A stretch of DNA of 64,000 nucleotides from Pseudomonadota bacterium (GTDB lineage: Bacteria > Pseudomonadota > Gammaproteobacteria > Burkholderiales > Burkholderiaceae_C). A program made the position numbers and the translations under genes. Positions 9,473 to 17,652 of the stretch are shown here, one piece after another. Positions within the stretch are counted from its first letter, which is position 1. The number at the start of each line of letters is the position of its first letter. The stretch covers positions 84,845 through 148,844 of the forward strand of contig JAFEEG010000026.1 in NCBI GenBank assembly GCA_018241225.1, read 5' to 3'. Below the pieces are notes generated by a model. It was given only the letters and a program-made list of their open reading frames with translations. It was not told where the DNA came from and ran no database searches.

Positions 9473-10023
9473 GCATCGTCGCCCGATAGCACGTTCCCTC
9501 GCTCATGATTTGAAACTTAGACCGTAAGTCCTAATGACTGGGCTCGCATTAGCAAAAAGGAGGTTGACGCAAAGCGAGGAACTGTCGTAAGTGGCGCGCG
9601 CGGAGCGGATTTCACTCATCGCATGTCCGGGTTCACCTGACCAGTGGCTGTTCCGAGAAGGGGCATCGGCAGGACCACTTTCGCTGCGAGCCGGGCAAGC
9701 GCGGTCGGGCTGCTCGGTGCCCTCCGCCGAACTTGAGCTCGCTTGATGAGCAGTCGCTCAACCAATGCTTGCAGCGCGGAATTGGCGTCGGCCGGCAATA
9801 CCACCAGGTCGAAGTCGCAAAGATTGAAATTGGCGTGGTCGCCTGCCTGACGCACTGGCAGCCGCAACACAGGCTGCGGTTGGACGCTTGTGCTTTGCGT
9901 AAACATTCGTGGATCGAACCTCCTGACCCGAGCAATCAACGGGCGCCTTGAGATGCCAACGCGAGACCGCCATCGAGTCTGCTCGTAGGCGATAGAACTT
10001 TCTTAGAACCATGGTTGCCCGCC
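9473..10023. other. Intergenic region with no supported gene
   Basis: About 550 bases between the histidine kinase start and the tannase-region hairpin. A minus-strand frame of 107 codons (9616-9939) exists, but its composition is poor (Arg-rich, no recognisable motif), it has no Shine-Dalgarno, and overlapping frames are equally long. The kinase promoter must lie at its left end. Nothing else is supported. Confidence 0.4.
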
Positions 10024-10050
10024 ACGCTGCTGCTCACTGAGCAGCAGCGT
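10024..10050. terminator. Strong hairpin downstream of the tannase gene
   Basis: ACGCTGCTGCTC and GAGCAGCAGCGT form a perfect 12-bp stem with a 3-base loop. It lies about 50 bases beyond the stop codon (10101) of the minus-strand tannase gene. No U-tract follows, as is common in high-GC genomes; its position and stability support a transcription terminator or mRNA 3'-end stabiliser. Confidence 0.6.
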
Positions 10051-10100
10051 CAGCGGACGACGGGGCGTCGGTTTCACGGCGCGCTGCCCAGGGGCCACAG

Positions 10101-11783
10101 TCAGTCCGTCTCTGGGGCTGCACTGCAAGTGAAATTAGACGCCACGTTGGTATCGCCGCTGCCCTTGTAGACGGCTTGCAGCGGATATGGGCAGATCGGA
10201 CGTTGCATGTCGATGCCCTGGCTCCGGTCGTTGTTCTTGAAGCGCGTCGTGACGAACTCCTTCGGCGCGCTGCCCTTTTCGACCCACTCCATCATCGCCG
10301 TTACCACGTCGTGCTCTGCATCGCTCGACACCGCCAATGCGTTCTCCTGCCCAAAATTCGACGGCCCGACGCCATCGCCTGCGCAATGCCCTTGGGCCGG
10401 CATCATGAACAAGCGGTAGAAGCTCTGGGTCGCTTCGCTGCCGCCGAGCAAGGCCGTGACCTGGTTGTAGTAGTTGACCGTCGCCGCCGGCATGAACGCG
10501 CTGTCGTCCCACGTATGCCACTGGATCAACTTGCCCCCCGCCTTCTGAAACGGTGCGAGGTTCGGATCCACTGCATCGATCGCTGCGCCCAGCTTGGACA
10601 CGAGGACCGGAAAGTCGCGATCCAGGTCGAAGTTTGTTCCGTTCCAGGTCCCGTCGCCAAAGGCGATCTGGTAGAGCGACAGCGCGTAGGTCGACAGGTT
10701 GTTCTGGTGGCCGAAATGGACCCAGTCGTGTTCCGAGCCCGGAGTCCAGCCATCGAAGAATTTCTTGCCGGTGCCGGGATCGACCAGTGCCGTCGTGTTG
10801 GTTGCCAGCGTAGAGGCCTGCAACGCCGTGATGCCACCGAGCGTCGATGGGTTCCAGCGGCAGGCAGTCGGGTTGGTGATGAACCCATCCGTCACGCCGT
10901 CGAGCGCGTCGCAGGCAGCGATCGTGGCCGCCTGGGCCGATTGCAGGATCGTCGTACCGGACGTGCCTTGGATCGTGCCGTTGCGCAGATTGATGTCCAT
11001 GACCAACTGTGCTGTCGCCGCTTGCGTCGCGAACTGTGCGGCGCCGCCCGCGATGATCCCGTTGAAGTCGCTCGGATACACCTGCGCGCTCTTCATGCCG
11101 TCCTGGCCGCCTTTGGAGCAGCCGTTGAAGTATGCGTAGTCCTGCTTGCGTCCGTAGTAGGCCAGGATCGTGGTCTTGGCCTTGTCGACCAGCTCATGCA
11201 CGGCGCGATAGCCGTAGTCGTTGACCGCTTCGGGATTGCCGATGCCCCATGACGACGAACGGTTCTGCAGCAATGGATCGTTGGTCGCTTGCGGCACCAG
11301 CGGGTGACCGGTGTCAGTTGCGCCGGTGGCGAACCCGCGCCGCAGTTGTGGCGCCATTTCACTCCAGTACAACGTTCCGCCAGTGCCATGCGTCCCAACC
11401 TGTTGATAGCGGCCGTTCCAAGCCTTGGAGGGCAACCAGACCTCGATACCGATGTGCGATCCGGCAACCGGCGAGGTCTGCGCCACCACCCGGCAGAACT
11501 CCGGCAGGTTGTCGAATGCGGTCGTCGATCCCGGCGGTGTAAAGCTGCCCGCGGGAATGAGGTCCGCCGACAGGATCGTCGTGTTGGGGATGCTCAGCTT
11601 TCGCAGCGACGTGCAGTCGATTGCCGCCGCGAATGGCGCAACAGCCACCGCCGCGGGCGCCGGCGGCGCGACAGTCAGCGGCGCGGGCGCCTGCGCATTG
11701 TCGCTGCCACCGCAGCCCACCACCAGGGCGCCCGTAAAAGCGGTGACCGCCGCACCGCCAAGAATCCGAGTTTGAAGTCGCAT
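10101..11783 (-). CDS. Tannase/feruloyl esterase-family lipoprotein
   Basis: A 560-residue exported esterase of the tannase/feruloyl esterase family (the family that also contains MHETase-like enzymes), hydrolysing aromatic acid esters. The N-terminus is a lipoprotein signal ending GCGGSDN. CTSLRKLSIPNTTILSADLIPAGSF is the usual family opening. The nucleophile elbow is YFNGCSKGGQDGM (Ser in CSKGG) and the catalytic His lies in MPAQGHCAGDG; the paired cysteines next to each are the family's disulfide. An AGGAG sits 6 bases before the ATG. It is flanked by non-coding DNA with a strong hairpin downstream, so it is probably monocistronic. The real substrate (feruloyl, galloyl or phthalate-like ester) cannot be told from sequence. 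Confidence 0.85.
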   Translation of the reverse strand: MRLQTRILGGAAVTAFTGALVVGCGGSDNAQAPAPLTVAPPAPAAVAVAPFAAAIDCTSLRKLSIPNTTILSADLIPAGSFTPPGSTTAFDNLPEFCRVVAQTSPVAGSHIGIEVWLPSKAWNGRYQQVGTHGTGGTLYWSEMAPQLRRGFATGATDTGHPLVPQATNDPLLQNRSSSWGIGNPEAVNDYGYRAVHELVDKAKTTILAYYGRKQDYAYFNGCSKGGQDGMKSAQVYPSDFNGIIAGGAAQFATQAATAQLVMDINLRNGTIQGTSGTTILQSAQAATIAACDALDGVTDGFITNPTACRWNPSTLGGITALQASTLATNTTALVDPGTGKKFFDGWTPGSEHDWVHFGHQNNLSTYALSLYQIAFGDGTWNGTNFDLDRDFPVLVSKLGAAIDAVDPNLAPFQKAGGKLIQWHTWDDSAFMPAATVNYYNQVTALLGGSEATQSFYRLFMMPAQGHCAGDGVGPSNFGQENALAVSSDAEHDVVTAMMEWVEKGSAPKEFVTTRFKNNDRSQGIDMQRPICPYPLQAVYKGSGDTNVASNFTCSAAPETD

Positions 11784-12543
11784 GTTGTCTCCTGCACAAG
11801 CCGTCTAATAGTTGGAGTGACACCACCGACGTCGGAATGACGGCACGGCAGCGTTCGGCGCGAATCCTATTGACGGGCCTGTGAGGAGCACAGATGGCAT
11901 CTCAGTGGTCGCGATGCGATTCCAGCATCGGAAGCAAATCGAAGTCTCTGAGACCCGACCGAACCGCTGATCGTGCTTCTGAATCGCCGCATGCGATCTG
12001 CCATCTGGACCGGCGGCGCGCCAGATGGCCAATTCGACGGCCAGCGCGCGTTCGCACGCGCCGCGTCGCACGACACGGAAATCCGATCGACTCGAAGGCC
12101 GTCAATCCCGCTGCGGCGATGGCCTGTGAGTCGGGCATGCTTGTCACAAGATGTTGACGAACGGCAAGGTGCGACCCCCGCGCCGACTTGAGCAAAGAGG
12201 GCCTCAACGTCGCGATCGACAACAGCAAGGTCTAGGAGACCGCGGCTGCGTTGGTGCAGATCGCGAAGCTACCGCACGGCTGAACCGGGCATGAAGTTGA
12301 CACGAGCGCTGTCGGCTTTCCTAGCAACTCGCTTTCCGCCTTGGGACGGCTCCGCAAGCTACGCAACCGAAGTGGGGCTGCGCAGTGAAAGCGCCTGGTC
12401 GCGTAGGCAAATGCCTGCGTTCTTTGCCGCGTCCTGAGACCAAGCTGCAAGCGTCCGCATAGCGCTGGCGACCCGACGCTCGATCGTGCGAAGCGGTACT
12501 TCTGCTTTCGCTGCAGGACGGCTGACCGCCTAAGCCACTGACC
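11784..12543. other. 760-base non-coding stretch with possible gene remnants
   Basis: No intact gene is supported. At 12185-12283 a plus-strand frame reads like the end of a protein (DLSKEGLNVAIDNSK, then an in-frame stop, then ETAAALVQIAKLPHG), suggesting decay of a binding-protein-like gene; this is a weak impression. The tannase promoter should lie near 11784-11900. Other frames are Arg-rich shadows. Confidence 0.35.
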
Positions 12544-13068
12544 TCATTCAATCTGCCCAATCAGCGGGGGAGCAAATGGGAAGGCGTTCAAATCTCGACT
12601 CAAGACGACCACGCCGTCCCCATCTAAGCAAACAAGGCATCCCGGGGTAAATACGACATCGCCAAAGCGCACCGGAACCCCGCGCTGGCCGCCTCCGGAC
12701 TTGCCGCCGCGTCGCGGAGCGTGTCCCAGGGCCAGCACCGCAAGGTCGAGGGCCTGCAGACGCTCCACGTCGCGCACCGCCCCGTGGATGACGAGGCCCT
12801 TCCAGCCCCGATCGATCGCCAGTTGTGCCATGTTTTCGCCGAAGATGGCAACGTTGGTGGAGCCGCCGCCGTCGACCACCAGGATGCGACCCTCGCCCGG
12901 CTGCGAGAGCAACTGCCGGAGGAGCGCCGCATCTTCCAGGCATTGCACGCACTCGATGACACCCCAGGCCGCGCGGCGACCCCCATAGGACTGAAGGGGC
13001 GCACGGCAGACTTTTGCATCGGCCCCAAATCGGTCGCAGAGGTCCGCCGTCGTAACGGGCTCACCCAT
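12544..13068 (-). CDS. RraA-family protein / HMG-aldolase-like
   Basis: A 174-residue protein of the RraA/4-hydroxy-4-methyl-2-oxoglutarate aldolase family. The signature GAVRDVERLQALDLAV is present, with the pyruvate-binding Arg and metal-binding Asp of the G-x-x-R-D motif, preceded by ILVVDGGGSTNVAIFGENMAQLA, the other half of the active-site cleft. Members cleave gamma-carboxy-gamma-hydroxy-alpha-keto acids to pyruvate or decarboxylate oxaloacetate; some only act as RNase E inhibitors. It is the last gene of a LysR-aconitase-TctC-RraA set, which favours an aldolase role. A GAGGA inside the end of the TctC gene suits this ATG (about 10 bases) better than one at 13077. The protein is slightly short at its C-terminus for the family. 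Confidence 0.8.
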   Translation of the reverse strand: MGEPVTTADLCDRFGADAKVCRAPLQSYGGRRAAWGVIECVQCLEDAALLRQLLSQPGEGRILVVDGGGSTNVAIFGENMAQLAIDRGWKGLVIHGAVRDVERLQALDLAVLALGHAPRRGGKSGGGQRGVPVRFGDVVFTPGCLVCLDGDGVVVLSRDLNAFPFAPPLIGQIE

Positions 13069-13081
13069 CGCTGCCATTTCC

Positions 13082-14050
13082 TCAGTCCAGCGTGGCGCCG
13101 GATTGCTTCACCAGTTTCTGGTGCTTGGTGAGCTCAGACTGGAAAAAGGCCGGGGCGAGCTCCGGCCCGGTGTCCATCACGGTCAGACCCTGCGCGGCCA
13201 GGACGCCCTGCGCTTCGGGCGCTGCCATGGCACTTTTCACAGCTGCGTAGTCGCTATCGACGATTGACTTGGGAAGACCTGCCGGGCCGATCAGCGCGAT
13301 CCACGCGTCGAAGCTGTACTTGGGAACGCCGGACTCGGCTACGGTGGGCACCTCAGGCAGCGCGGCCGAGCGAGCCGGCGTGGACACCGCGAGCGCGCGC
13401 AGCGTCCCTGCTTTCACCTGTGGCCCCACCTGTGAGATCGAGACAAAACCCAGTTGCACCTGGCCGCCGATCAGGTCTGTGATGAGCGGGCCGGTGCCGC
13501 GATAAGGCACATGTTTCATGTCGATGCCCGTCTCGCTCACGAGCAGTTCACCCGCCAGGTGCAAGGTGCTGCCGTTGCCGGCCGAGCCATAGTTGAGCTT
13601 GCCCGGATTCGCCTTGGCATAGGCGATCAGTTCTTTCACGCTCTTGACCGGGACGGACGGATTGACCACCAGCACCAGCGGCACCGTGGCCAGCACCGCA
13701 ATGGGCGTGATGTCCTTGAGGCTGTCGTAGGGGATCGTCTTGTAGATGCCTGGGTTGATCACATGGTTTGAGGAGATCATGCCCAGCGTGAGCCCGTCCT
13801 TGGGGGCCTTCGTCACCTGCGTGGTGCCCGGGATGCCGCCCGCACCGACGATGTTCTCCACCACCACCGGATGACCCGTGGCCTTGCTGAAGCCGGGCGC
13901 GATGGCACGGGCCACTGCGTCGACCGTGGAGCCGGCCGCCAGAGGCACGATCATGCGCAGCGGCTTGTCGCTTTGGGCCTGGACGGACGCGACGCATCCG
14001 AAGGCGAGAAGGGCGGCCAGCACGGCGCGCCTGGATGGCAAGGGGTTCAT
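13082..14050 (-). CDS. Bug/TctC-family solute-binding protein
   Basis: A 322-residue periplasmic binding protein of the Bug (Bordetella uptake gene)/TctC family. It has a signal peptide (RRAVLAALLAFGCVASVQAQ) and the hallmark opening KPLRMIVPLAAGSTVDAVARAIAPG, then GNGSTLHLAGELLVSETGIDMKHVPYRGTGPLITDLIGGQV. Such proteins bind carboxylates, often for TctAB-type transporters, but no TctA or TctB gene is seen anywhere in the window. It sits between an aconitase-type hydratase and an RraA protein on the same strand, 36 and about 13 bases away, implying one operon. A tricarboxylic or similar keto-acid ligand is inferred from the enzymes. An AGGAG lies about 10 bases upstream. Confidence 0.88.
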   Translation of the reverse strand: MNPLPSRRAVLAALLAFGCVASVQAQSDKPLRMIVPLAAGSTVDAVARAIAPGFSKATGHPVVVENIVGAGGIPGTTQVTKAPKDGLTLGMISSNHVINPGIYKTIPYDSLKDITPIAVLATVPLVLVVNPSVPVKSVKELIAYAKANPGKLNYGSAGNGSTLHLAGELLVSETGIDMKHVPYRGTGPLITDLIGGQVQLGFVSISQVGPQVKAGTLRALAVSTPARSAALPEVPTVAESGVPKYSFDAWIALIGPAGLPKSIVDSDYAAVKSAMAAPEAQGVLAAQGLTVMDTGPELAPAFFQSELTKHQKLVKQSGATLD

Positions 14051-14086
14051 GGCGGGATGTCTCCTGTTGGTTCTGTTAGCAATGAA

Positions 14087-16156
14087 TCAGGCGAGGCGCC
14101 GGCACAGGTCCTCGAAGGACATCAGTTCCCCGGCAATCGCGCTGGCGGCCACGGTGGGCGGGCTGGCGAGCCAGACCTGACCGGGGCCGCCGCGTCCGGG
14201 GAAGTTCCGGTTGATGGCGCTTACGGTGACTTGCTCGCGGCTCACCGAACCGCCGGGTCCGCAGTTGCCGCACGCGCCGCATGAAGGCTGCAGCATGCGG
14301 GCGCCCACCTTTTCGAAGGCGTCCATGTAGCCCTGGGCAATGCAATGGTCGCGCACGGCCGTCGTGCCGAACTGCAGAAAGAGCTGCACGTGGGGCGCGA
14401 CCTTCAGGCCCCGGTCGGCTGCCCAGCGAAGCACCTGGTGGTAGTGGTCGAAGTCCTCGCGCTTGCCTGCGGTGCAAGAGCCGCCGTAGGCGATGTCGAC
14501 CCGCACGGGCGCCTTGACTTGCGACAGCGGAATTCCGTTGCCCGGGTCGCCCGGACGCGCCACCATCGGCGGCACCTCGGTGCAATCGACACGGATGGTG
14601 TGGGCGTAGGCGGCGCCTTCGTCGCTGCGCATCCAGGACTCCAGACGGAACTCGACGCCGCGCCGCTCCCGCAGGAAGCGCACCGTTTCCTCGTCCGGCG
14701 AGACGATGCCGGTGAAGCCGCCCAGCTCAGCCGTCATGTTAGTGAGCGTGGCGCGCTCGTCGGTGGGCATGACCTGCACGGCGTCTCCGCAGAACTCGAA
14801 CACTTTGCCAACACCGCCGCCCTCTCGAATGAAGGGCAGCGCAAGCAGGTGCAGCACCACGTCTTTGGCTGTCACGCCATTGGGCATGCGGCCGTCCAGC
14901 ACGACTCGCACCGACTGCGGCACGGTCATGCGCACCGCGCCCGTGACGAAGGCGTTCGCCATGTCCGTGGTGCCCACGCCGAAGGCCACACAGCCCAGGG
15001 CGCCGCTGTGCGGTGTGTGCGAATCGGTGCCAACGACCAGTTGGCCCGGCAGGGCGTAGTGCTCGGCGACCATCGCGTGCGAGATTCCGGCGCGGTTGGA
15101 GCCATCGTCACGCGCGGCTTCTGTCTCGGTCAGGGTGCGGTGCGTGCGCAGGCCGTAGACCTCCGCGAAATCGCGTTGCGCTTGCACCATGCGCTGCACG
15201 TTGGGCACAAGTCCGCCGCGCACATGCGCCGGGCTTTCCTCCACGTAGGAGGTGTGATCCTCGAACACGATGATCGACGCCGGGTCGCGCAGTGCCAGCG
15301 GGTGGCCGAAGGCGGCGTGCAGCATGTGCGCAGCCATGCCGGTGTAGTACTCGTGGATGAAGCGCCAATCGGCCTTCACGAACGCACCTTGCCCGGCGCG
15401 GGGATGCGCCGGCGTGAGTTCGGTCGCGAGGGCGTGCCGCGCAACGATCTTCTCGAACAATGTGCGCGGGCCCGTGGCAGCGGTATCGCCGGCGGCGCGG
15501 ATGTCCTGCATGAAGCGTTGACCAAAGCGCAGCAGCCCGCCGCATTCGAGGATTCCCGCGGCAAGCCTGTCGCGGCCTTGCACGAGCTCAGCCAGTGGAA
15601 TCGCCTCGCCCGACTGGATGCGCTCGACCAGGCTGAAGTCGGTGGATGTGAAAAGACCGATGTTGTCGGCGTTCTGGCGGTAGATGCGCTCGAAGCTTTC
15701 GGCGATCACCAGCCGGACGCCGGCCAGCTTTTCCGCCGCCGGGCTGTGCTCGCGCGAGGAGCCTTTGCCGTAGCGTCGGCCAGCCACCACGACCTCGATG
15801 CGCTGCCCGCGGATTGCGTCGGTGCCGATCGGCGTCGCGTCGCTCGACTTGAAACCGGTATAGGGGAAGCGTCCCAGCTTGTCGTCGTAGTGCGTGAGGA
15901 TCGGCAGCGGAGTGATTTCGTCCGTGGAGACGTCATCGCGCAGCGGCCTGGCCTGGGCGAGCCGCACGAGTTCGCCGCCAAGGCTGCGGCTGACTACGTC
16001 CGCCGACAGGCTCAGGAAGAGGATGCAGGGCGCAAAGCGAAGCGGCTGCGCGGCGGCTGGCGAACTGGCTGGCATGGCCGCGATGGTCGCGGGCGCGGGC
16101 CTTGGTGAAAAGCGCTCATGCGTCAGACCGGCTCTCGCAAAACGCGAGATCCGCAC
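14087..16156 (-). CDS. Aconitase-family hydratase with N-terminal swivel domain
   Basis: A 689-residue protein in which a LeuD/swivel-type domain (about 70-215: DDVSTDEITP, YGKGSSREHSPAAEKLAGV, SFERIYRQNADNIGL) comes before the LeuC-type [4Fe-4S] domains (about 235-689: VFEDHTSYVEE, GTDSHTPHSGALGCVAFGVGTTDMA). The three cluster cysteines are visible: C561 in GGSCTAGKREDF, then C626 and C629 in PSCGACGNCGPGG. Order swivel-then-catalytic is the reverse of AcnA and recalls AcnB without its HEAT domain. It should hydrate or dehydrate a hydroxy-acid such as a tricarboxylate or oxalomesaconate-type intermediate. The GTG start at 16156 abuts the LysR stop; an ATG at 16075 is an alternative, as the first 27 residues look atypical. 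Confidence 0.82.
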   Translation of the reverse strand: MRISRFARAGLTHERFSPRPAPATIAAMPASSPAAAQPLRFAPCILFLSLSADVVSRSLGGELVRLAQARPLRDDVSTDEITPLPILTHYDDKLGRFPYTGFKSSDATPIGTDAIRGQRIEVVVAGRRYGKGSSREHSPAAEKLAGVRLVIAESFERIYRQNADNIGLFTSTDFSLVERIQSGEAIPLAELVQGRDRLAAGILECGGLLRFGQRFMQDIRAAGDTAATGPRTLFEKIVARHALATELTPAHPRAGQGAFVKADWRFIHEYYTGMAAHMLHAAFGHPLALRDPASIIVFEDHTSYVEESPAHVRGGLVPNVQRMVQAQRDFAEVYGLRTHRTLTETEAARDDGSNRAGISHAMVAEHYALPGQLVVGTDSHTPHSGALGCVAFGVGTTDMANAFVTGAVRMTVPQSVRVVLDGRMPNGVTAKDVVLHLLALPFIREGGGVGKVFEFCGDAVQVMPTDERATLTNMTAELGGFTGIVSPDEETVRFLRERRGVEFRLESWMRSDEGAAYAHTIRVDCTEVPPMVARPGDPGNGIPLSQVKAPVRVDIAYGGSCTAGKREDFDHYHQVLRWAADRGLKVAPHVQLFLQFGTTAVRDHCIAQGYMDAFEKVGARMLQPSCGACGNCGPGGSVSREQVTVSAINRNFPGRGGPGQVWLASPPTVAASAIAGELMSFEDLCRRLA

Positions 16157-17071
16157 TTACCCTTGAAGCAACTCGATCATCGCGTCGACCGCGCGTGGCC
16201 GGGGCGACTTGCGCAGCGCGTACAGCTTCAGCTCGCGCATCGCCCACGGCTCGTCGAGCGCAAGGCGTGCGAAGCGCGGATTGCCGGCGTAGGCGGCTGC
16301 CGCGCTGCGGGGAATGATCGCGATGCCCAGGCCTGCCTCGATCATGCGGCAGACCGCGTCGAAGCTGCTCACCGACACCGTGGGTGCAAAGGGGCGCCGC
16401 AGCGCCGCGGCGCGCTCGTGCAGCGAACGGTCGAGCGCCCCGCCCTGATGGACGCCGATAAGCGAATGTTCCAACGCTTGCGCGAAACTCAGTGCCTTGC
16501 GCTTGCCCAACGGGTGGTCGGCGGGGACGACCACTTGCAGCGGGTCGCTGGCGAAGGGCCAGGCGTCCAGTCCGGCAGGCACCGGCATGTCGACGCCGAC
16601 GCCCACGTCGGCCAGGTCGTCCAGACAGGCGCGGATGACGTCGCGCGTGTCGTTCTCCTGCAGCGACACCTCGACGCCTGGGTACTGCTGCATGAAAGCA
16701 CGCAGTCGCTCCGGCAGGAAGCCGATCACGGCCGACACGTTGGCGTAGAGCCGCACGGTGCCGCGGATTTCGCCGCCGAGTATCTGCACATCTCGCATCA
16801 AGGACTGCAACTCGTCGTCGAATCGCTCCCCGCGTTCGAGCACCAGATGGCCCGCTTCGGTCAGGGCAATGCCGCGCGGAGAGCGGATCAGGAGCGGCGT
16901 GCCGAAGGCGTGTTCCAGGTCCGCAAGGCGGCGGCTGAGCGCGGAGGCCGCAATATGCTCCTGCTGCGCGGCGCGCACGATCGACCCGGCTCTGGCGGCG
17001 GAGACGAACAGGCGGACGCTGTAGGGATCGATGCGGCGGGTCAAGACAGTGTCCGAGAAGCCCGAATGCAT
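16157..17071 (-). CDS. LysR-family transcriptional regulator
   Basis: A 304-residue LysR-type regulator. The winged helix-turn-helix is at the N-terminus (YSVRLFVSAARAGSIVRAAQQEHIAASALSRRLADLEHAFGTPLLIRSPRG), followed by a typical two-lobed effector-binding domain (FMQQYPGVEVSLQEN, DVGVGVDMPVPAGLDAWPFASDPLQVVVPADHPL, MIEAGLGIAIIPRSAA). The ATG at 17071 gives the normal family N-terminus; the frame continues upstream without good sense. Unusually for LysR proteins it is transcribed in the same direction as, and immediately before, the presumed target operon (aconitase, TctC, RraA), the aconitase start touching its stop codon. It likely controls that operon and itself from one promoter. Confidence 0.88.
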   Translation of the reverse strand: MHSGFSDTVLTRRIDPYSVRLFVSAARAGSIVRAAQQEHIAASALSRRLADLEHAFGTPLLIRSPRGIALTEAGHLVLERGERFDDELQSLMRDVQILGGEIRGTVRLYANVSAVIGFLPERLRAFMQQYPGVEVSLQENDTRDVIRACLDDLADVGVGVDMPVPAGLDAWPFASDPLQVVVPADHPLGKRKALSFAQALEHSLIGVHQGGALDRSLHERAAALRRPFAPTVSVSSFDAVCRMIEAGLGIAIIPRSAAAAYAGNPRFARLALDEPWAMRELKLYALRKSPRPRAVDAMIELLQG

Positions 17072-17391
17072 TTCATTGCTGCAGTTTCGGCACGGTCTCC
17101 CAGGGGTTCTAGCCAGCTTCGCCCGCCATGCGGGTGCTGGATTGCCTGGCGAGTATCGCACCGCTTCTGGCATTGATGTGCGCGCAGCCGTCCGCATTGA
17201 GACGGTTCGCGGACACTGGACGGCAGGATCGCCAACGACTGCATTCGCTGCTCAACGACCGCCCACGCAACCGGATCATTGGACCCTGTCGGGCGCGGAG
17301 CCGGACCGCTCAGAATCCCTGGTTCGCCGTCGCCATCACGCCGCCGTAGGGTGCCGTACGTACAAGGTGCGGGTGCGGCGACAATGCCCTC
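17072..17391. other. Divergent intergenic region, no gene seen
   Basis: 320 bases between the LysR gene (minus) and the XRE regulator gene (plus). Open frames here are Arg/Pro-rich and lack start signals. Promoters for both sides are expected; no clear dyad with LysR T-N11-A symmetry was found. Confidence 0.4.
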
Positions 17392-17649
17392 ATGACCAAA
17401 GGCAAGCGCATTTCGGCAGACATCGATGGTGACGCCCTGCACTCGATCCGGGAATTGGGGGCGGCGGCGAGGCTGGCCCGGACGACGGCCGGGGAAGGCC
17501 AGGCCGCAGCGGCTGCGCGACTGGGTGTGCATATCCAAACCATCGGGCGCATCGAAGCAGGAGAGCCCGGCGTTGCTGTCGGACACGTGCTGGGACTGCT
17601 CGCGCTCTACGGCATCGGTGTCAGGCTGCAGCAGCCGGAGAGCCACTGA
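17392..17649 (+). CDS. XRE/HipB-like helix-turn-helix protein
   Basis: An 85-residue DNA-binding protein with a Cro/CI-type helix-turn-helix (LGAAARLARTTAGEGQAAAAARLGVHIQTIGRIEAGEPGVAVGHVLGLLALYGIGV), most like HipB-type antitoxin regulators (RxEAGxPGV... motif). No HipA kinase follows; instead the M16 peptidase begins 3 bases after its stop, which suggests translational coupling and a regulator-protease pair. The first recognition helix is unusually Ala-rich. Confidence 0.7.
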   Translation: MTKGKRISADIDGDALHSIRELGAAARLARTTAGEGQAAAAARLGVHIQTIGRIEAGEPGVAVGHVLGLLALYGIGVRLQQPESH

Positions 17650-17652
17650 GCC

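Noticed and set aside
9616-9939. 107-codon minus-strand frame in an intergenic region
   Set aside because: No Shine-Dalgarno, no recognisable domain, other frames equally open.
12185-12283. Short frame reading like the end of a binding protein with an in-frame stop
   Set aside because: Only 33 codons and no firm family match; kept as a note in the intergenic entry.
14345-16108. 587-codon plus-strand frame opposite the aconitase-like gene
   Set aside because: Antisense shadow; the minus strand has all Fe-S and swivel motifs.
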